A stretch of DNA of 64,000 bases from Pararcticibacter amylolyticus (GCF_003130405.1 NZ_QEAS01000011.1:172024-236023), one strand, 5' to 3'. Positions 44,829 through 54,412 are shown, numbered from the stretch's first letter. Numbers and translations: made by a program. The notes: generated by a model not told the origin, from the sequence alone.

Positions 44829-45383
44829 ATGAAGACAGAATTGCAAAAAATGCTCGACGGGGAGCTTTATGAAGCCTGGGACTCCGAGCTTGTCAGCATG
44901 AGAACAAAGGCGAAAATCCTTCTGGAACAGTACAACCAAAGTCTGGCTTCTTCTCCGGAACAAAAGAAGGCCTTATTAACCACATTGCTGGGAAAATGCA
45001 GTACTGTAGATATCCAGGCGCCATTCTATTGTGATTACGGAGTACACATTCTGGCCGGGGATAATCTCTTTATGAATTTCAACTGTGTAATTCTGGATTG
45101 TGCCCTGGTTACGATAGGTGACAATGTGCAGATGGGGCCATGTGTGCAGGTATATGCCGCTTACCATCCCTTGCAGGCGTCTGAAAGGATCAAAGGTCCG
45201 GAACTTGCTGCTCCTGTAACCATCGGTAATAACGTGTGGATTGGCGGCGGGGCAATTATATGTCCGGGCGTAACAATCGGAGATAATACAACAATCGGAG
45301 CAGGCAGTGTAGTGACGAGAAGTATTCCTGGCAATGTCTTCGCTGCCGGAAATCCCTGCAGGGTAATAAAAAGTATAGAATAA
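44829..45383 (+). CDS. maa: Maltose/galactoside O-acetyltransferase
   Basis: The 184-residue left-handed beta-helix enzyme transfers acetyl from acetyl-CoA to a sugar. An N-terminal MAC domain (about 1-55, MLDGELYEAWDSEL) is followed by hexapeptide repeats (TIGNNVWIGGGAIICPGVTIGDN, partly quoted) and the catalytic histidine in YAAYHPL (near 116). It starts three bases after the trehalase stop and is surely co-transcribed, suggesting that it acetylates glucose or maltose released in excess. Confidence 0.93.
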   Translation: MKTELQKMLDGELYEAWDSELVSMRTKAKILLEQYNQSLASSPEQKKALLTTLLGKCSTVDIQAPFYCDYGVHILAGDNLFMNFNCVILDCALVTIGDNVQMGPCVQVYAAYHPLQASERIKGPELAAPVTIGNNVWIGGGAIICPGVTIGDNTTIGAGSVVTRSIPGNVFAAGNPCRVIKSIE

Positions 45384-45413
45384 AAAAGGGTGATCCGCAA
45401 GGATCACCCTTAA
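45384..45413 (-). terminator. Terminator between maa and pruA
   Basis: AAGGGTGATCC-gcaa-GGATCACCCTT is a perfect 11-base-pair stem. Read on the minus strand it is followed by TTTTTT, so it terminates pruA. For the plus-strand maa it lacks a T run but may still act as a 3' stabiliser. Confidence 0.88.
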
Positions 45414-45429
45414 AGATCAGCAAATGCTG

Positions 45430-47064
45430 TTAGTCTTCTTCGTGAAAAGGATACCTGTAGTCTTTTGCCGGACTAAGAGTTTCTTTGATCGTCCTTGGAG
45501 ACACCCAGCGGAGCAGGTTGATCATAGATCCTGCTTTATCATTCGTGCCTGATCCCCTGGCACCTCCGAATGGTTGCTGGCCTACCACGGCTCCTGTACA
45601 TTTATCGTTAATATAGAAGTTTCCAGCTGAATTTCTTAATGCATAGGTGGCCTTTTCAATGATGTAGCGGTCATTGGCAATAACAGCTCCTGTAAGGGCA
45701 TATATAGATGTCTTGTCTATTGTGCTGAGTATCGTATCAAACTCATTGTCGTCATAAATATATATTGTCAGGAAAGGTCCAAACAACTCTTCACACATGG
45801 TGACATAGTTCGGATCTTTGGTAACGACCACGGTAGGTTCAATGAAATATCCCTTAGACTTATCATAGTTGCCGCCCGCTATCACCTCAACGTTGCTGTC
45901 AGCTTTTGCCGCATCAATCGCTTTAGTGAGCTTTTCGAATGATTTTTCATCAATCACAGCATTTATAAAGTTGCTGAAGTCCTCTACCGGGCCGATCTTG
46001 AAGGTACTGAGCTCTGTTTGCATCATTTCTTTCAACTCGGGCCATATTGATTTTGCAATATAAACCCGGGATGCTGCCGAACATTTTTGTCCCTGGTATT
46101 CAAATGCTCCTCTTATGATTGCTGTATTAGCTACTTTCAGGTCGGCAGACTGGTGTACGAGAATATAATCCTTTCCGCCGGTCTCACCAACAATACGGGG
46201 ATAGCTTTTATATTTGTGTATGTTATTTCCAATGGTTCTCCAGATGTCCTGGAATACCGAGGTTGATCCGGTGAAATGAATGCCGGAGAAATCCGGATGG
46301 TTGAAGATAACTTCTCCCGCATCAGGTCCCGAAACATATACCAGGTTAATGACGCCAGCCGGAAGTCCGGCCTCCATAAACACCTCCATAATCACTCTTG
46401 CTGCATAGATCTGTGCGTTTGATGGTTTCCATACAACAACATTTCCCATTAATGCCGCAGAAGCAGGGAGATTTCCCGAAATTGCGGTAAAGTTGAAAGG
46501 TGTTAAAGCGAAGACAAAACCTTCAAGAGGACGTTGTTCAAGGCGGTTCCAGCTTCCTGAAGGAGAAACAGGCGGTTGTTGTGCATAAATTTCCGCCATG
46601 TATTTTACATTAAACCTGAGGAAGTCGATAAGTTCGCAGGCTGAATCAATTTCCGCCTGGTAAGCGTTCTTAGACTGCCCGATCATGGTTGCTGCATTGA
46701 TCTTATAACGGTAAGGGCCGGCAATCAGATCTGCTGCTTTAAGAAAAATAGCCGCCCTTTGTTCCCATGCCAGCGCTTCCCACGATTCTTTTGCCGACAG
46801 CGCAGCGTCAATCGCCAGCTGTACATGACTTTTATCTCCCTGACTATAGGTAGCCACAACATGTTGCAGATTGTGAGGGGGCCTTATCTCTACTTTTTTA
46901 TCAGTTCTTATTTCCTTTCCCCCGATATACATGGGTATATCTATACGGGATGAATAAGCGGCAGTAATAGCTTCTTTTAATAAGGAGCGTTCCCGGCTTC
47001 CGGGAGCATAAGACAGGACCGGCTCATTTACCGGTGTTGGTATATTAAAAAATCCCTTTGTCAT
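45430..47064 (-). CDS. pruA: L-glutamate gamma-semialdehyde dehydrogenase
   Basis: This enzyme oxidises the product of proline catabolism to glutamate with NAD+. The 544-residue aldehyde dehydrogenase has the usual P5CDH N-terminus with NEPVLSYAPGSRER. The general-base glutamate is in VGETGGKDY (about 290-298), and the catalytic cysteine is in YQGQKCSAASRVY (near 328). No proline dehydrogenase gene is in the window. A -7 box lies about 20 bases upstream of the ATG. Confidence 0.95.
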   Translation of the reverse strand: MTKGFFNIPTPVNEPVLSYAPGSRERSLLKEAITAAYSSRIDIPMYIGGKEIRTDKKVEIRPPHNLQHVVATYSQGDKSHVQLAIDAALSAKESWEALAWEQRAAIFLKAADLIAGPYRYKINAATMIGQSKNAYQAEIDSACELIDFLRFNVKYMAEIYAQQPPVSPSGSWNRLEQRPLEGFVFALTPFNFTAISGNLPASAALMGNVVVWKPSNAQIYAARVIMEVFMEAGLPAGVINLVYVSGPDAGEVIFNHPDFSGIHFTGSTSVFQDIWRTIGNNIHKYKSYPRIVGETGGKDYILVHQSADLKVANTAIIRGAFEYQGQKCSAASRVYIAKSIWPELKEMMQTELSTFKIGPVEDFSNFINAVIDEKSFEKLTKAIDAAKADSNVEVIAGGNYDKSKGYFIEPTVVVTKDPNYVTMCEELFGPFLTIYIYDDNEFDTILSTIDKTSIYALTGAVIANDRYIIEKATYALRNSAGNFYINDKCTGAVVGQQPFGGARGSGTNDKAGSMINLLRWVSPRTIKETLSPAKDYRYPFHEED

Positions 47065-47083
47065 AAATCAAAGAATTAAGTTG

Positions 47084-47091
47084 CAAAGATA
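47084..47091 (-). promoter_or_regulatory. -7 box of pruA
   Basis: TATCTTTG on the minus strand matches TAnnTTTG. The predicted leader is about 15 bases. No -33 TTTG at standard spacing. Confidence 0.5.
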
Positions 47092-47147
47092 GCCATTTAC
47101 AGTTGCACGGGAGGGTAACGGCCATGTCAACTTTGGTACTAAAGTGA

Positions 47148-47600
47148 TCAAAATACTTCACTTATTGTAAATCCGATCTGGTTAAAGGTCACTGTGTCAC
47201 CACTTTTATGCCCGGCCAATGCCTTTGCCACCGGAGAGGCCGCAGAAATTACATTAAACTGTATCCCATCTGAATATAGCAGGCCCAAGCCTGCAGCGAT
47301 AAAGAAGTTTCCCCTGTCTGTAAACACCAGGCTGCCCGACCCGGCACTGACGGATCTGACTGCAGGATTGATCAAACTCAGAGCGTGTCTGAGTTTTTTC
47401 GCTTCAAATAATTGCCTTTCATTAAGTTGTATTTCCTGCTGCATCATCTCTCTGGCTGTTTCATATTTGTCGCCTGCGCTGCTTTTGGTTTCGTTCCCGG
47501 CAGCTTCTCTGGCTGACAGAATAGCCTGCCCTGCAATCTGTATCCGTTCATCGATATACTCCAGGCACGCCCTATAGAGCTTTTGCTTTATTTCACACAT
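47148..47600 (-). CDS. GreA-like transcription factor homologue
   Basis: The 150-residue protein from the ATG at 47600 has an N-terminal helical hairpin (about 1-75) with an acidic tip GDKYETAR (43-50). Its C-terminal FKBP-like domain contains SPVAKALAGHKSGDTV (122-137). That string closely follows the Gre-factor signature (SPlGrALlGkkvGDeV), and the tip resembles GreA's GDxxENAEY. I infer a Gre-like secondary-channel RNA polymerase factor. This family is often labelled 3-oxoacyl-ACP synthase, which nothing in the sequence supports. The start at 47768 is rejected as non-coding extension. Confidence 0.75.
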   Translation of the reverse strand: MCEIKQKLYRACLEYIDERIQIAGQAILSAREAAGNETKSSAGDKYETAREMMQQEIQLNERQLFEAKKLRHALSLINPAVRSVSAGSGSLVFTDRGNFFIAAGLGLLYSDGIQFNVISAASPVAKALAGHKSGDTVTFNQIGFTISEVF

Positions 47601-47696
47601 AACGCAAATAAAGGAATTTACCTCGTAAGGGTACACATTTAAAACCCGGATAAGTTTGAATCTGAAAAATAATTTCCATTCAATAAAACGATTTAG

Positions 47697-47704
47697 TAGA
47701 TTTG
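47697..47704 (+). promoter_or_regulatory. -7 box before the sugar porter gene
   Basis: TAGATTTG matches TAnnTTTG and predicts a leader of about 54 bases for the gene starting at 47763. Confidence 0.4.
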
Positions 47705-47762
47705 GTTTGCCGGTGATCAAATTGCCTGCTCCTTTAACGAATCCATTATAAACTAAATACAC

Positions 47763-49136
47763 ATGCAATCATATTCAATTAGTACTACGGGAGAAGCCGT
47801 GTCCGCAGGCACAAGCTCCGGCAGTTATTCCATTCGTATTTCTCTTATAGCCGCTTTGGGTGGTTTTCTTTTTGGTTTCGAAACGGCAGTGATTTCGGGA
47901 GCCGAAAAAACGATACAGGGCTTATGGTCTCTGAACTCTTTCTGGCAGGGCTTTACCGTGGCAGCAAGCTTAATCGGAACCGTCATTGGCTCTGTAGCGG
48001 CTGGCGTTCCGGCTCAAAGGTTTGGCAGAAAGAAGGTGCTGATGCTTATTGCTGTCATGTATCTCCTGTCGGCAATAGGATGTGCTGTTGCTTCCGAATG
48101 GCTTCTTTTTGTTGTTTTCCGGATTGTCGGAGGACTGGCTGTAGGCGCTTCTTCCGTTGTAGGGCCTATGTACATATCGGAAGTCTCGCCTGCTCATCTG
48201 AGAGGGCGGCTGGCCGGTTCCTTTCAGCTTATGATTGTAGGCGGTATCTTCATCGCTTATCTCACGAATTTTTTGTTTGCCGGAATGGGAGAGGAGAGCT
48301 GGCGCTGGATGCTCGGTATTATGGTCATCCCTGCTCTTATTTTTGTTATTCTGCTCAGGTTTATTCCTGAAAGTCCGAGATGGCTGGTTCTGAATAACAG
48401 AGCTGCGGAAGCAGAGCGGATTTTTGCTAAAACAGGAGAAAGCAACGCCGTGGAGCTTGTCCGGCAGGAACAGGAAAGGCAGGGGCACGGGTTAAAGGAA
48501 AGTCTGTTTAACGGGAAATATAACAAACCTATTCTGTATGCAGTGATCCTGGCCATGTTTAATCAGCTATCGGGCATTAATGCCATCCTTTACTATGCTC
48601 CCAGGATATTTGAGTTAGCCGGATTTGAAAAGTCAGAAGCTTATCTTCAACCAGTATATATAGGAGCTGCTAACCTCTTATTTACACTTCTGGCAATGAC
48701 AGTCATCGACAGATTCGGGAGAAAGAAGCTTTTGCTTACCGGCTGTATTGGAATGATTGTGTTTCTGGGCTTAACGGCAAATGCCTTTGGTTCAGATGGC
48801 GGTGCAAACAGCAATGTGCTGATTTACCTGATCGGATTTATTGCTTTTTTTGCGTTTTCACAGGGGGCGGTTATCTGGGTTTTCATTTCCGAGATCTTTC
48901 CTAATTCGGTACGGGCCCAGGGCGGATCGCTGGGAAGTTTTACACACTGGATCATGGCTGCAATTATTTCGTGGACATTTCCTATTATTGTAGAAGGAAG
49001 TCCCGAAGGAGGCTTTTACTCTTTTGTGTTTTATAGCATCATGATGATTGCTTCTTTTGTGTTTATCTGGCGTGTAATGCCTGAAACTAAAGGCAAGTCG
49101 CTGGAACAGATACAAAAGGAACTGGGAATAAAATAA
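47763..49136 (+). CDS. MFS sugar porter (XylE/GalP type)
   Basis: The 457-residue transporter has 12 hydrophobic helices and the sugar-porter motifs. These are RFGRKKVLM after TM2, PESPRWLVL before the central loop, QLSGINAILYYAP in TM7, RFGRKKLLL after TM8 and PETKGKSLEQI at the C-terminus. It should import a hexose or pentose with protons. Glucose from the trehalase 3 kb away is a plausible substrate, but no shared regulation is visible. It is divergent from the GreA-like gene. Confidence 0.94.
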   Translation: MQSYSISTTGEAVSAGTSSGSYSIRISLIAALGGFLFGFETAVISGAEKTIQGLWSLNSFWQGFTVAASLIGTVIGSVAAGVPAQRFGRKKVLMLIAVMYLLSAIGCAVASEWLLFVVFRIVGGLAVGASSVVGPMYISEVSPAHLRGRLAGSFQLMIVGGIFIAYLTNFLFAGMGEESWRWMLGIMVIPALIFVILLRFIPESPRWLVLNNRAAEAERIFAKTGESNAVELVRQEQERQGHGLKESLFNGKYNKPILYAVILAMFNQLSGINAILYYAPRIFELAGFEKSEAYLQPVYIGAANLLFTLLAMTVIDRFGRKKLLLTGCIGMIVFLGLTANAFGSDGGANSNVLIYLIGFIAFFAFSQGAVIWVFISEIFPNSVRAQGGSLGSFTHWIMAAIISWTFPIIVEGSPEGGFYSFVFYSIMMIASFVFIWRVMPETKGKSLEQIQKELGIK

Positions 49137-49220
49137 GAGGGCAGGCCGGTATAAGTGTAAGAACTTTTAAACTTCCGCGGGACATTTGTTGTTTACTAAA
49201 AAGAAAGGAAGCGGCATCTT

Positions 49221-50513
49221 ATGTCACACTCTGATGTTTTAATTGTCGGAGCCGGTATATCCGGGCTCGCGGCGGCTCGTTCATTAACGAAAGCTTATCA
49301 TCATGTCCGGATCCTGGAGGCTTCGGATAAGCCCGGAGGACGGATCTCGGATGTTCACGATCCGCAGTTCCCCCAGCCTGTCATGCTTGGAGCTGAGTTT
49401 ATTCACGGAAAATTACCTCTTACAATTGCCCTGCTCAGGGAGGCCGGTATTGCCTACTTCCCGGTCAGCGGGAAAAGTATCCGCATGTTCAGAGGGACGG
49501 AGGATATTTCAGGGGATAAGGATGTAGACTGGCCTTTAATTATAGAAAGGCTGAAGAGCCTGCGGGACGATATGAGCCTGAGCGATTTCCTGGAACAGTA
49601 CTTTGGAGATGAGAGAGACCGGGAGCTGAGGAATTCCGTTAAGAATTTCGCAAAAGGCTTTGATGCCGCGGATCCTGATAAGGCGAGTGCGATGTCGCTT
49701 CTGAAGGAATGGGAGATGGAGGAAGATGAGCAATACAGGGTGGAAGGCGGTTACGGCAGGCTGGTAGACTTTATGGTAAACGAATGCTTGCTTTATGGAT
49801 GCGAGATCCATTTCAGCACTGTTGTAAATACCATCAACTGGCGGGAAGGTTATGTGGAAGTGATATCGGCAGAAGGAGAACGCTTTACAGCAGAGAAAGT
49901 GATCATCACTGTACCTGCCGGTGTTCTCAGAGTGAAAGACGCGGCTTCTTCGATCACTTTTAATCCACCCCTGACGGAGAAGATGAGGCTTATGGATTCT
50001 ATTGGGGTAGGATCGGTAGTAAAGATTATCCTGTCATTCAATGAGGCTTTCTGGGAGTCAAAAACAGGAGCCGGAGCCGGGTTTATATTTTCAGATGAGG
50101 CGTTTCCTACCTGGTGGACTCAATCTCCGCATTCTTATCCTGTTCTTACGGGCTGGATGGGAGGCCCGGAAGCAGAAAGGCAGGCAGAAACATCAGATGA
50201 AGACTTGCTGAGGCTTGCTCTTGAATCGTTAAGCTCCATATTTGCTCTTCCTTTAGAAGAACTGCGGGCAAAGCTTCTTGCCTGGAAGGTTTCCAACTGG
50301 GGGGCTAACCCCTTTTCGTACGGGGCTTATACTTATCCGACAGTAGAGGTGCCCGAGCCTTACAGGCTACTTGCCCGCCCGGTTGAGGACACTATATACT
50401 TTGCCGGAGAAGCTGTTTACAACGGACAATACGGGGGAACGGTAGAAGCTGCACTGGCCAGTACATCGTATCTCGCGGAAGACTTTCTGCATTTACAGGT
50501 ATCGGGAAGCTAA
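49221..50513 (+). CDS. Flavin-containing amine oxidase
   Basis: The 430-residue protein has the FAD-binding VGAGISGLAAARSL (about 7-20) with a following acidic residue in ILEASDKPGGR. The FAD/substrate domains are typical of monoamine and polyamine oxidases. The C-terminal motif YFAGEAVYNGQYGGTVEAAL (about 394-413) covers the flavin. There is no cysteine at the covalent-flavin site of MAO, so FAD is probably non-covalent. No signal peptide is seen and the substrate is unknown. It is 37 bases before lpxK. Confidence 0.9.
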   Translation: MSHSDVLIVGAGISGLAAARSLTKAYHHVRILEASDKPGGRISDVHDPQFPQPVMLGAEFIHGKLPLTIALLREAGIAYFPVSGKSIRMFRGTEDISGDKDVDWPLIIERLKSLRDDMSLSDFLEQYFGDERDRELRNSVKNFAKGFDAADPDKASAMSLLKEWEMEEDEQYRVEGGYGRLVDFMVNECLLYGCEIHFSTVVNTINWREGYVEVISAEGERFTAEKVIITVPAGVLRVKDAASSITFNPPLTEKMRLMDSIGVGSVVKIILSFNEAFWESKTGAGAGFIFSDEAFPTWWTQSPHSYPVLTGWMGGPEAERQAETSDEDLLRLALESLSSIFALPLEELRAKLLAWKVSNWGANPFSYGAYTYPTVEVPEPYRLLARPVEDTIYFAGEAVYNGQYGGTVEAALASTSYLAEDFLHLQVSGS

Positions 50514-50550
50514 TTCTGATAATTTTGCGTTTTTTATCTAAGTTTACCGC

Positions 50551-51615
50551 ATGCAATACCTGCGGTTGATATTATTGCCTTTTTCCTGGCTGTATGGTCT
50601 GATAATTATTTTCAGAAATATCGCCTATGACAAAGGCTGGTTTGCATCCCGCCGCTTTCGTATTCCTGTCGTGAGCGTCGGAAACCTTGCTGTAGGCGGC
50701 GCAGGTAAAAGTCCGCTGACAGAGTATATTATCAGGCTTTTAAAAGATCATGTAAGAGTTGCCGTGCTGAGCAGGGGATATGGACGAAGTACCAAAGGGT
50801 TCAGATATGTGAGCACGCAGGATACTGCTGATCTGAGCGGAGATGAGCCGTTGCAGTTCAGGCGTAAATTCGATCAGATCACCGTGGCTGTTTCTGAAAA
50901 GAGGGTTACAGGGATTGAACATCTTCAGGAGGATCATGATGTTGTTATCCTCGACGACGCTTATCAGCACCGGGCAGTGAATCCAGGTTTAAGCCTTCTT
51001 CTTTTTGATTATACCGCATTAAGCAATTTCAGGCTGCTGCTGCCTGCGGGGAATATGCGCGAGCCTTTTGCCGGCAGGAAGCGTGCTGATGTATTGGTTG
51101 TAACCAAGACTCCCGAAATCCTTCCTCAGGATGAAAGAAGCAGGTTGATCAGCAAGCTGAGTCCCTTTCCGTATCAGAAGGTTTTTTTTTCCTATCTTGA
51201 CTACGGAAACCTGGTTCCTGTTTATTCAGGGGAGGAAGTGGCCTTAAGTGAGGCTCTGAAGTCGCAATTCATGATTTTTCTGCTGACAGGAATTGCAAAT
51301 CCCCGGCCACTTGTGCATAAACTTGAAAGCGGAGGAGGGGAAATAAAGCATTACGATTACCCTGATCACCATCCTTTCAGCCCAAAAAATATTAGTAAAC
51401 TTGCACAGGATTTCAGGCAGGAAAAGATGGCTGCTAAGGTGATCGTTACCACCGAAAAAGATGCGCAGCGGCTTAGAAGCGATTCTCTTGCCGAACTGTT
51501 ATCGGGATTGCCGGTTTATTACCTGCCTGTTCAGGCAAGGATCCACGAGCCTGATAAAGAGAATTTTGATCATTTAATAGAAAAATATGTTTCAGAACAT
51601 TTACAGCACGGCTGA
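50551..51615 (+). CDS. lpxK: Tetraacyldisaccharide 4'-kinase
   Basis: LpxK phosphorylates the lipid A disaccharide at the 4' position. The 354-residue protein has an N-terminal membrane anchor (LRLILLPFSWLYGLIIIF) and the P-loop GGAGKSP at 49-55, where Ser replaces the usual Thr of GGxGKTP. The DDAYQHR motif is near 136-142. The conservative Ser should still ligate Mg2+. Its last 29 bases overlap the start of the phosphorylase gene. Lipid A and LptB point to a complete LPS pathway. Confidence 0.95.
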   Translation: MQYLRLILLPFSWLYGLIIIFRNIAYDKGWFASRRFRIPVVSVGNLAVGGAGKSPLTEYIIRLLKDHVRVAVLSRGYGRSTKGFRYVSTQDTADLSGDEPLQFRRKFDQITVAVSEKRVTGIEHLQEDHDVVILDDAYQHRAVNPGLSLLLFDYTALSNFRLLLPAGNMREPFAGRKRADVLVVTKTPEILPQDERSRLISKLSPFPYQKVFFSYLDYGNLVPVYSGEEVALSEALKSQFMIFLLTGIANPRPLVHKLESGGGEIKHYDYPDHHPFSPKNISKLAQDFRQEKMAAKVIVTTEKDAQRLRSDSLAELLSGLPVYYLPVQARIHEPDKENFDHLIEKYVSEHLQHG

Positions 51616-52402
51616 ATATATAAAAAAACGTATCGGCGACTTTGAACCAGAAGTTGGAATTATTCTTGGAACCGGGCTCGGTGGTTTGGTCAACGATATT
51701 GAGGTGCATACCAAGTTATTGTATGCCAATATTCCTGACTTTCCGGTTTCAACAGTAGAATTTCATTCCGGAAGGTTAATTTTCGGTATGCTGCAAGGTA
51801 AGAGAGTTGTCGCCATGCAGGGCAGGCTCCACTATTATGAGGGATACGATATGAAACAGATCACCTTCCCCGTGAGGGTCATGAAGGTTCTTGGGATCAG
51901 GCATTTATTTGTGTCAAATGCAAGCGGCTCCCTGAACCCCGACTTCGCGAAAGGAGACCTGATGATCATAGAGGATCATATCAATCTTCAGCCGGATAAT
52001 CCTCTGCGCGGAAGGAATTACGACGAATTCGGTCCCCGTTTCCCGGATATGAGTTATCCGTATGATATGGCGCTTGTGAAAAAAGCAAAGGAAATAGCTC
52101 AGGCGAATAACATCAGGTGCCATCAGGGCGTTTACGTATCTGTAACCGGACCCAATCTCGAGACCCGGGCGGAATACAGGTATCTCCGGAATATTGGCGG
52201 CGATGCAGTCGGCATGAGTACAGTGCCGGAAGTAATTGTTGCAAATCATATGGGAATCCCGGTGTTTGCTGTTTCCGTTATCACTGATGAAGGGTTTCAT
52301 TCCAGCCCGGAACCGGTTTCCGTTGAAGAGATTGTGAAGGTTGCTGAAGATGCAGAACCGAAGATGACGCTTGTATTGAAAGAGCTGCTGGCTTCTTTAT
52401 AG
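51587..52402 (+). CDS. Purine nucleoside phosphorylase, trimeric type
   Basis: This enzyme phosphorolyses inosine and guanosine to free base and ribose-1-phosphate. The 271-residue product has GIILGTGLGGL (about 24-34), FHSGRLIFG, the phosphate/base site QGRLHYYEGYDM, and the purine-binding MSTVPEVIVANH (about 213-224). The ATG at 51587 lies inside lpxK, a 29-base overlap. No later start keeps the N-terminal helix that the family needs, so the overlap seems real. Confidence 0.94.
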   Translation: MFQNIYSTAEYIKKRIGDFEPEVGIILGTGLGGLVNDIEVHTKLLYANIPDFPVSTVEFHSGRLIFGMLQGKRVVAMQGRLHYYEGYDMKQITFPVRVMKVLGIRHLFVSNASGSLNPDFAKGDLMIIEDHINLQPDNPLRGRNYDEFGPRFPDMSYPYDMALVKKAKEIAQANNIRCHQGVYVSVTGPNLETRAEYRYLRNIGGDAVGMSTVPEVIVANHMGIPVFAVSVITDEGFHSSPEPVSVEEIVKVAEDAEPKMTLVLKELLASL

Positions 52403-52415
52403 TGAAAATTGATTA

Positions 52416-54389
52416 ATGAAATATCTTTTAGTTGTACTTGCTGCAGTACTTTTCCTGGTTTCTGAGAATAGTTATGCGCAGACTCCAACTCCTGAACGTG
52501 AGCAGGGGTCTGAACTTGATTCCCTTCGCAAGCTTGAAGAGGCAAGCAGGGATACAATTATTTTTAACTCGAAGTATATCCGGTATACTACCCTGGATCT
52601 ATTAAAGGACAGAACTCAGACAAGGCCGATTGATACAACATTAAACCGGATTCATAATTATAATCCGCTGATTCAGCCTGAGAGACCCACCATTGGCCTT
52701 GGTAACCTGGGCTTACCATACAGGGAGCTGCTTTTTAACCCCAATAAGAGCATTGGCTTTGATCCCGGATTCCATTCCATGGATATTTACAGGCTCACCC
52801 AGGATTCTCTCCGGTATTACCGTGCCAGGACTCCTTTTACCTCGCTATATTACGTAAACGGAACAAGGGCTGAGCAAATCCTCAGGATCGTTCACAGCCA
52901 GAATATTAAGCCGAACTGGAACGTAGGCGGGAACTATTTCAGGATCGGAGCACGAGGAATTTACAACAGTCAGAATGCGGATCACTTAAATGCCTCCCTT
53001 TTCACATGGTATGAATCGCCCAAAAAACGATATAATATCCTGGTAAACGGGCTCTTTAATACGTTTAAGTTCGAAGAAAACGGATCATTGCTTAATGACA
53101 CTGTTTTTACGTCGAAAAGCACGTTAGGGCCGGGAGAGGAAACTGTAAGGCTCGGTCCGGAGAATGATCCTGTAAGACAGACATGGAAGCAAAAGAACTT
53201 TTTTCTTAAACAGTTTTATTATATCGGGCGGATAGACAGCCTGGCGAAAGATTCTGCTTCGGGAGTATTACCTACACAGCGTTTCTCTCACGCTCTCAGC
53301 TATTCTTCAGACTCATACCGGTTCTACAAGAATACCAATGACCCGTATAACGTTTTTCCGGATATCCCGGATGACAGGAATAGGGTGATTGATTCTACCC
53401 ACGTCAAGAACCTCCGTAATGAATTTATGTACAGCTTTTACCTCCGGGGACGGGCTGTGAGCTTTATAAAGAACGAACTTAAGCTGGATGTCGGCCTGCA
53501 GCATGACCTGTACCGCTTTGATCAGATGGGATATAAGCTCAACTTTCAGAATATCACATTCAAAGGCAACCTGGGATACCGGTTTAGCGACCGCGTGAGT
53601 GTGAATGGAAATATTCAGCAGATCTTTCAGGGGCGCAATGCCGGTGATTTCTTATATGAAGCTCAGATGCAATTCTTGCTGAGTAAATCAGTAGGCAGAA
53701 TATTATTGAGTGCTTATACACAAAATCGTTCTCCTGAGCAATTATATGACCGGTCTAATTATACCTATCATAACTGGGACTATGATTTCGATAAGACAAA
53801 GGTGAATAACCTTTCTTTTGCTTATCTCAACGCGAAGTTCGGCTTTAATGTTAAGGCTGAGTACTTTTTGCTTACCAACTATTTGTATCTGGCAGAAACA
53901 GCATTTCCTGCCGAAATAGTGCCGCAGCAACAGGGAGGAGATATCAGTATGTTAAAACTGACTTTGGGCAAGCGTTTCAGAATGGGCAAATTTAACCTCG
54001 AAAGTTTTGCTGTATATCAGAAGACCGATTACAAAGAGTTGCTGAGGGTCCCCGAGTTTTATACCTATAACAGCTTTTATTATGGAAACAGCTTTTTTAA
54101 GAAAGCGCTCACAGCTAATCTCGGTTTTGATGTAAGAATGAACACTACTTATACAGCGCCGTCTTATGCCGTAAACATCAGTCAGTTTTACAACGGCTAT
54201 TCTGCCAAATACTCATCATACCCTATCGTGGATCTCTGGGCCAGATTTGCGTTAAGGCGGGCAAATATCTTTGTCAGGTACGATTACGCAAACCAGGGTC
54301 TTTTCTCCAAAGGTTATTATACAGTCAACCGGTACCCGATGCCCAGCACCTTGCTGAAGTATGGGGTTATATGGAACTTCTACGATTAA
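52416..54389 (+). CDS. Putative porin (Porin_10-like outer-membrane barrel)
   Basis: The 657-residue protein has a signal peptide (about 1-22, ending NSYAQ) and then a long series of alternating amphipathic strands rich in Tyr, Phe, Asn and Arg. It ends in an aromatic residue (YGVIWNFYD). It fits the Bacteroidota putative-porin family of large single-chain barrels. The N-terminal 40 residues after the signal are charged and possibly periplasmic. It follows the phosphorylase by 13 bases, so lpxK-PNP-porin form one transcript. The cargo is unknown. Confidence 0.82.
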   Translation: MKYLLVVLAAVLFLVSENSYAQTPTPEREQGSELDSLRKLEEASRDTIIFNSKYIRYTTLDLLKDRTQTRPIDTTLNRIHNYNPLIQPERPTIGLGNLGLPYRELLFNPNKSIGFDPGFHSMDIYRLTQDSLRYYRARTPFTSLYYVNGTRAEQILRIVHSQNIKPNWNVGGNYFRIGARGIYNSQNADHLNASLFTWYESPKKRYNILVNGLFNTFKFEENGSLLNDTVFTSKSTLGPGEETVRLGPENDPVRQTWKQKNFFLKQFYYIGRIDSLAKDSASGVLPTQRFSHALSYSSDSYRFYKNTNDPYNVFPDIPDDRNRVIDSTHVKNLRNEFMYSFYLRGRAVSFIKNELKLDVGLQHDLYRFDQMGYKLNFQNITFKGNLGYRFSDRVSVNGNIQQIFQGRNAGDFLYEAQMQFLLSKSVGRILLSAYTQNRSPEQLYDRSNYTYHNWDYDFDKTKVNNLSFAYLNAKFGFNVKAEYFLLTNYLYLAETAFPAEIVPQQQGGDISMLKLTLGKRFRMGKFNLESFAVYQKTDYKELLRVPEFYTYNSFYYGNSFFKKALTANLGFDVRMNTTYTAPSYAVNISQFYNGYSAKYSSYPIVDLWARFALRRANIFVRYDYANQGLFSKGYYTVNRYPMPSTLLKYGVIWNFYD

Positions 54390-54412
54390 TCCTCCTGTCT
54401 GATAGTGTTTAC

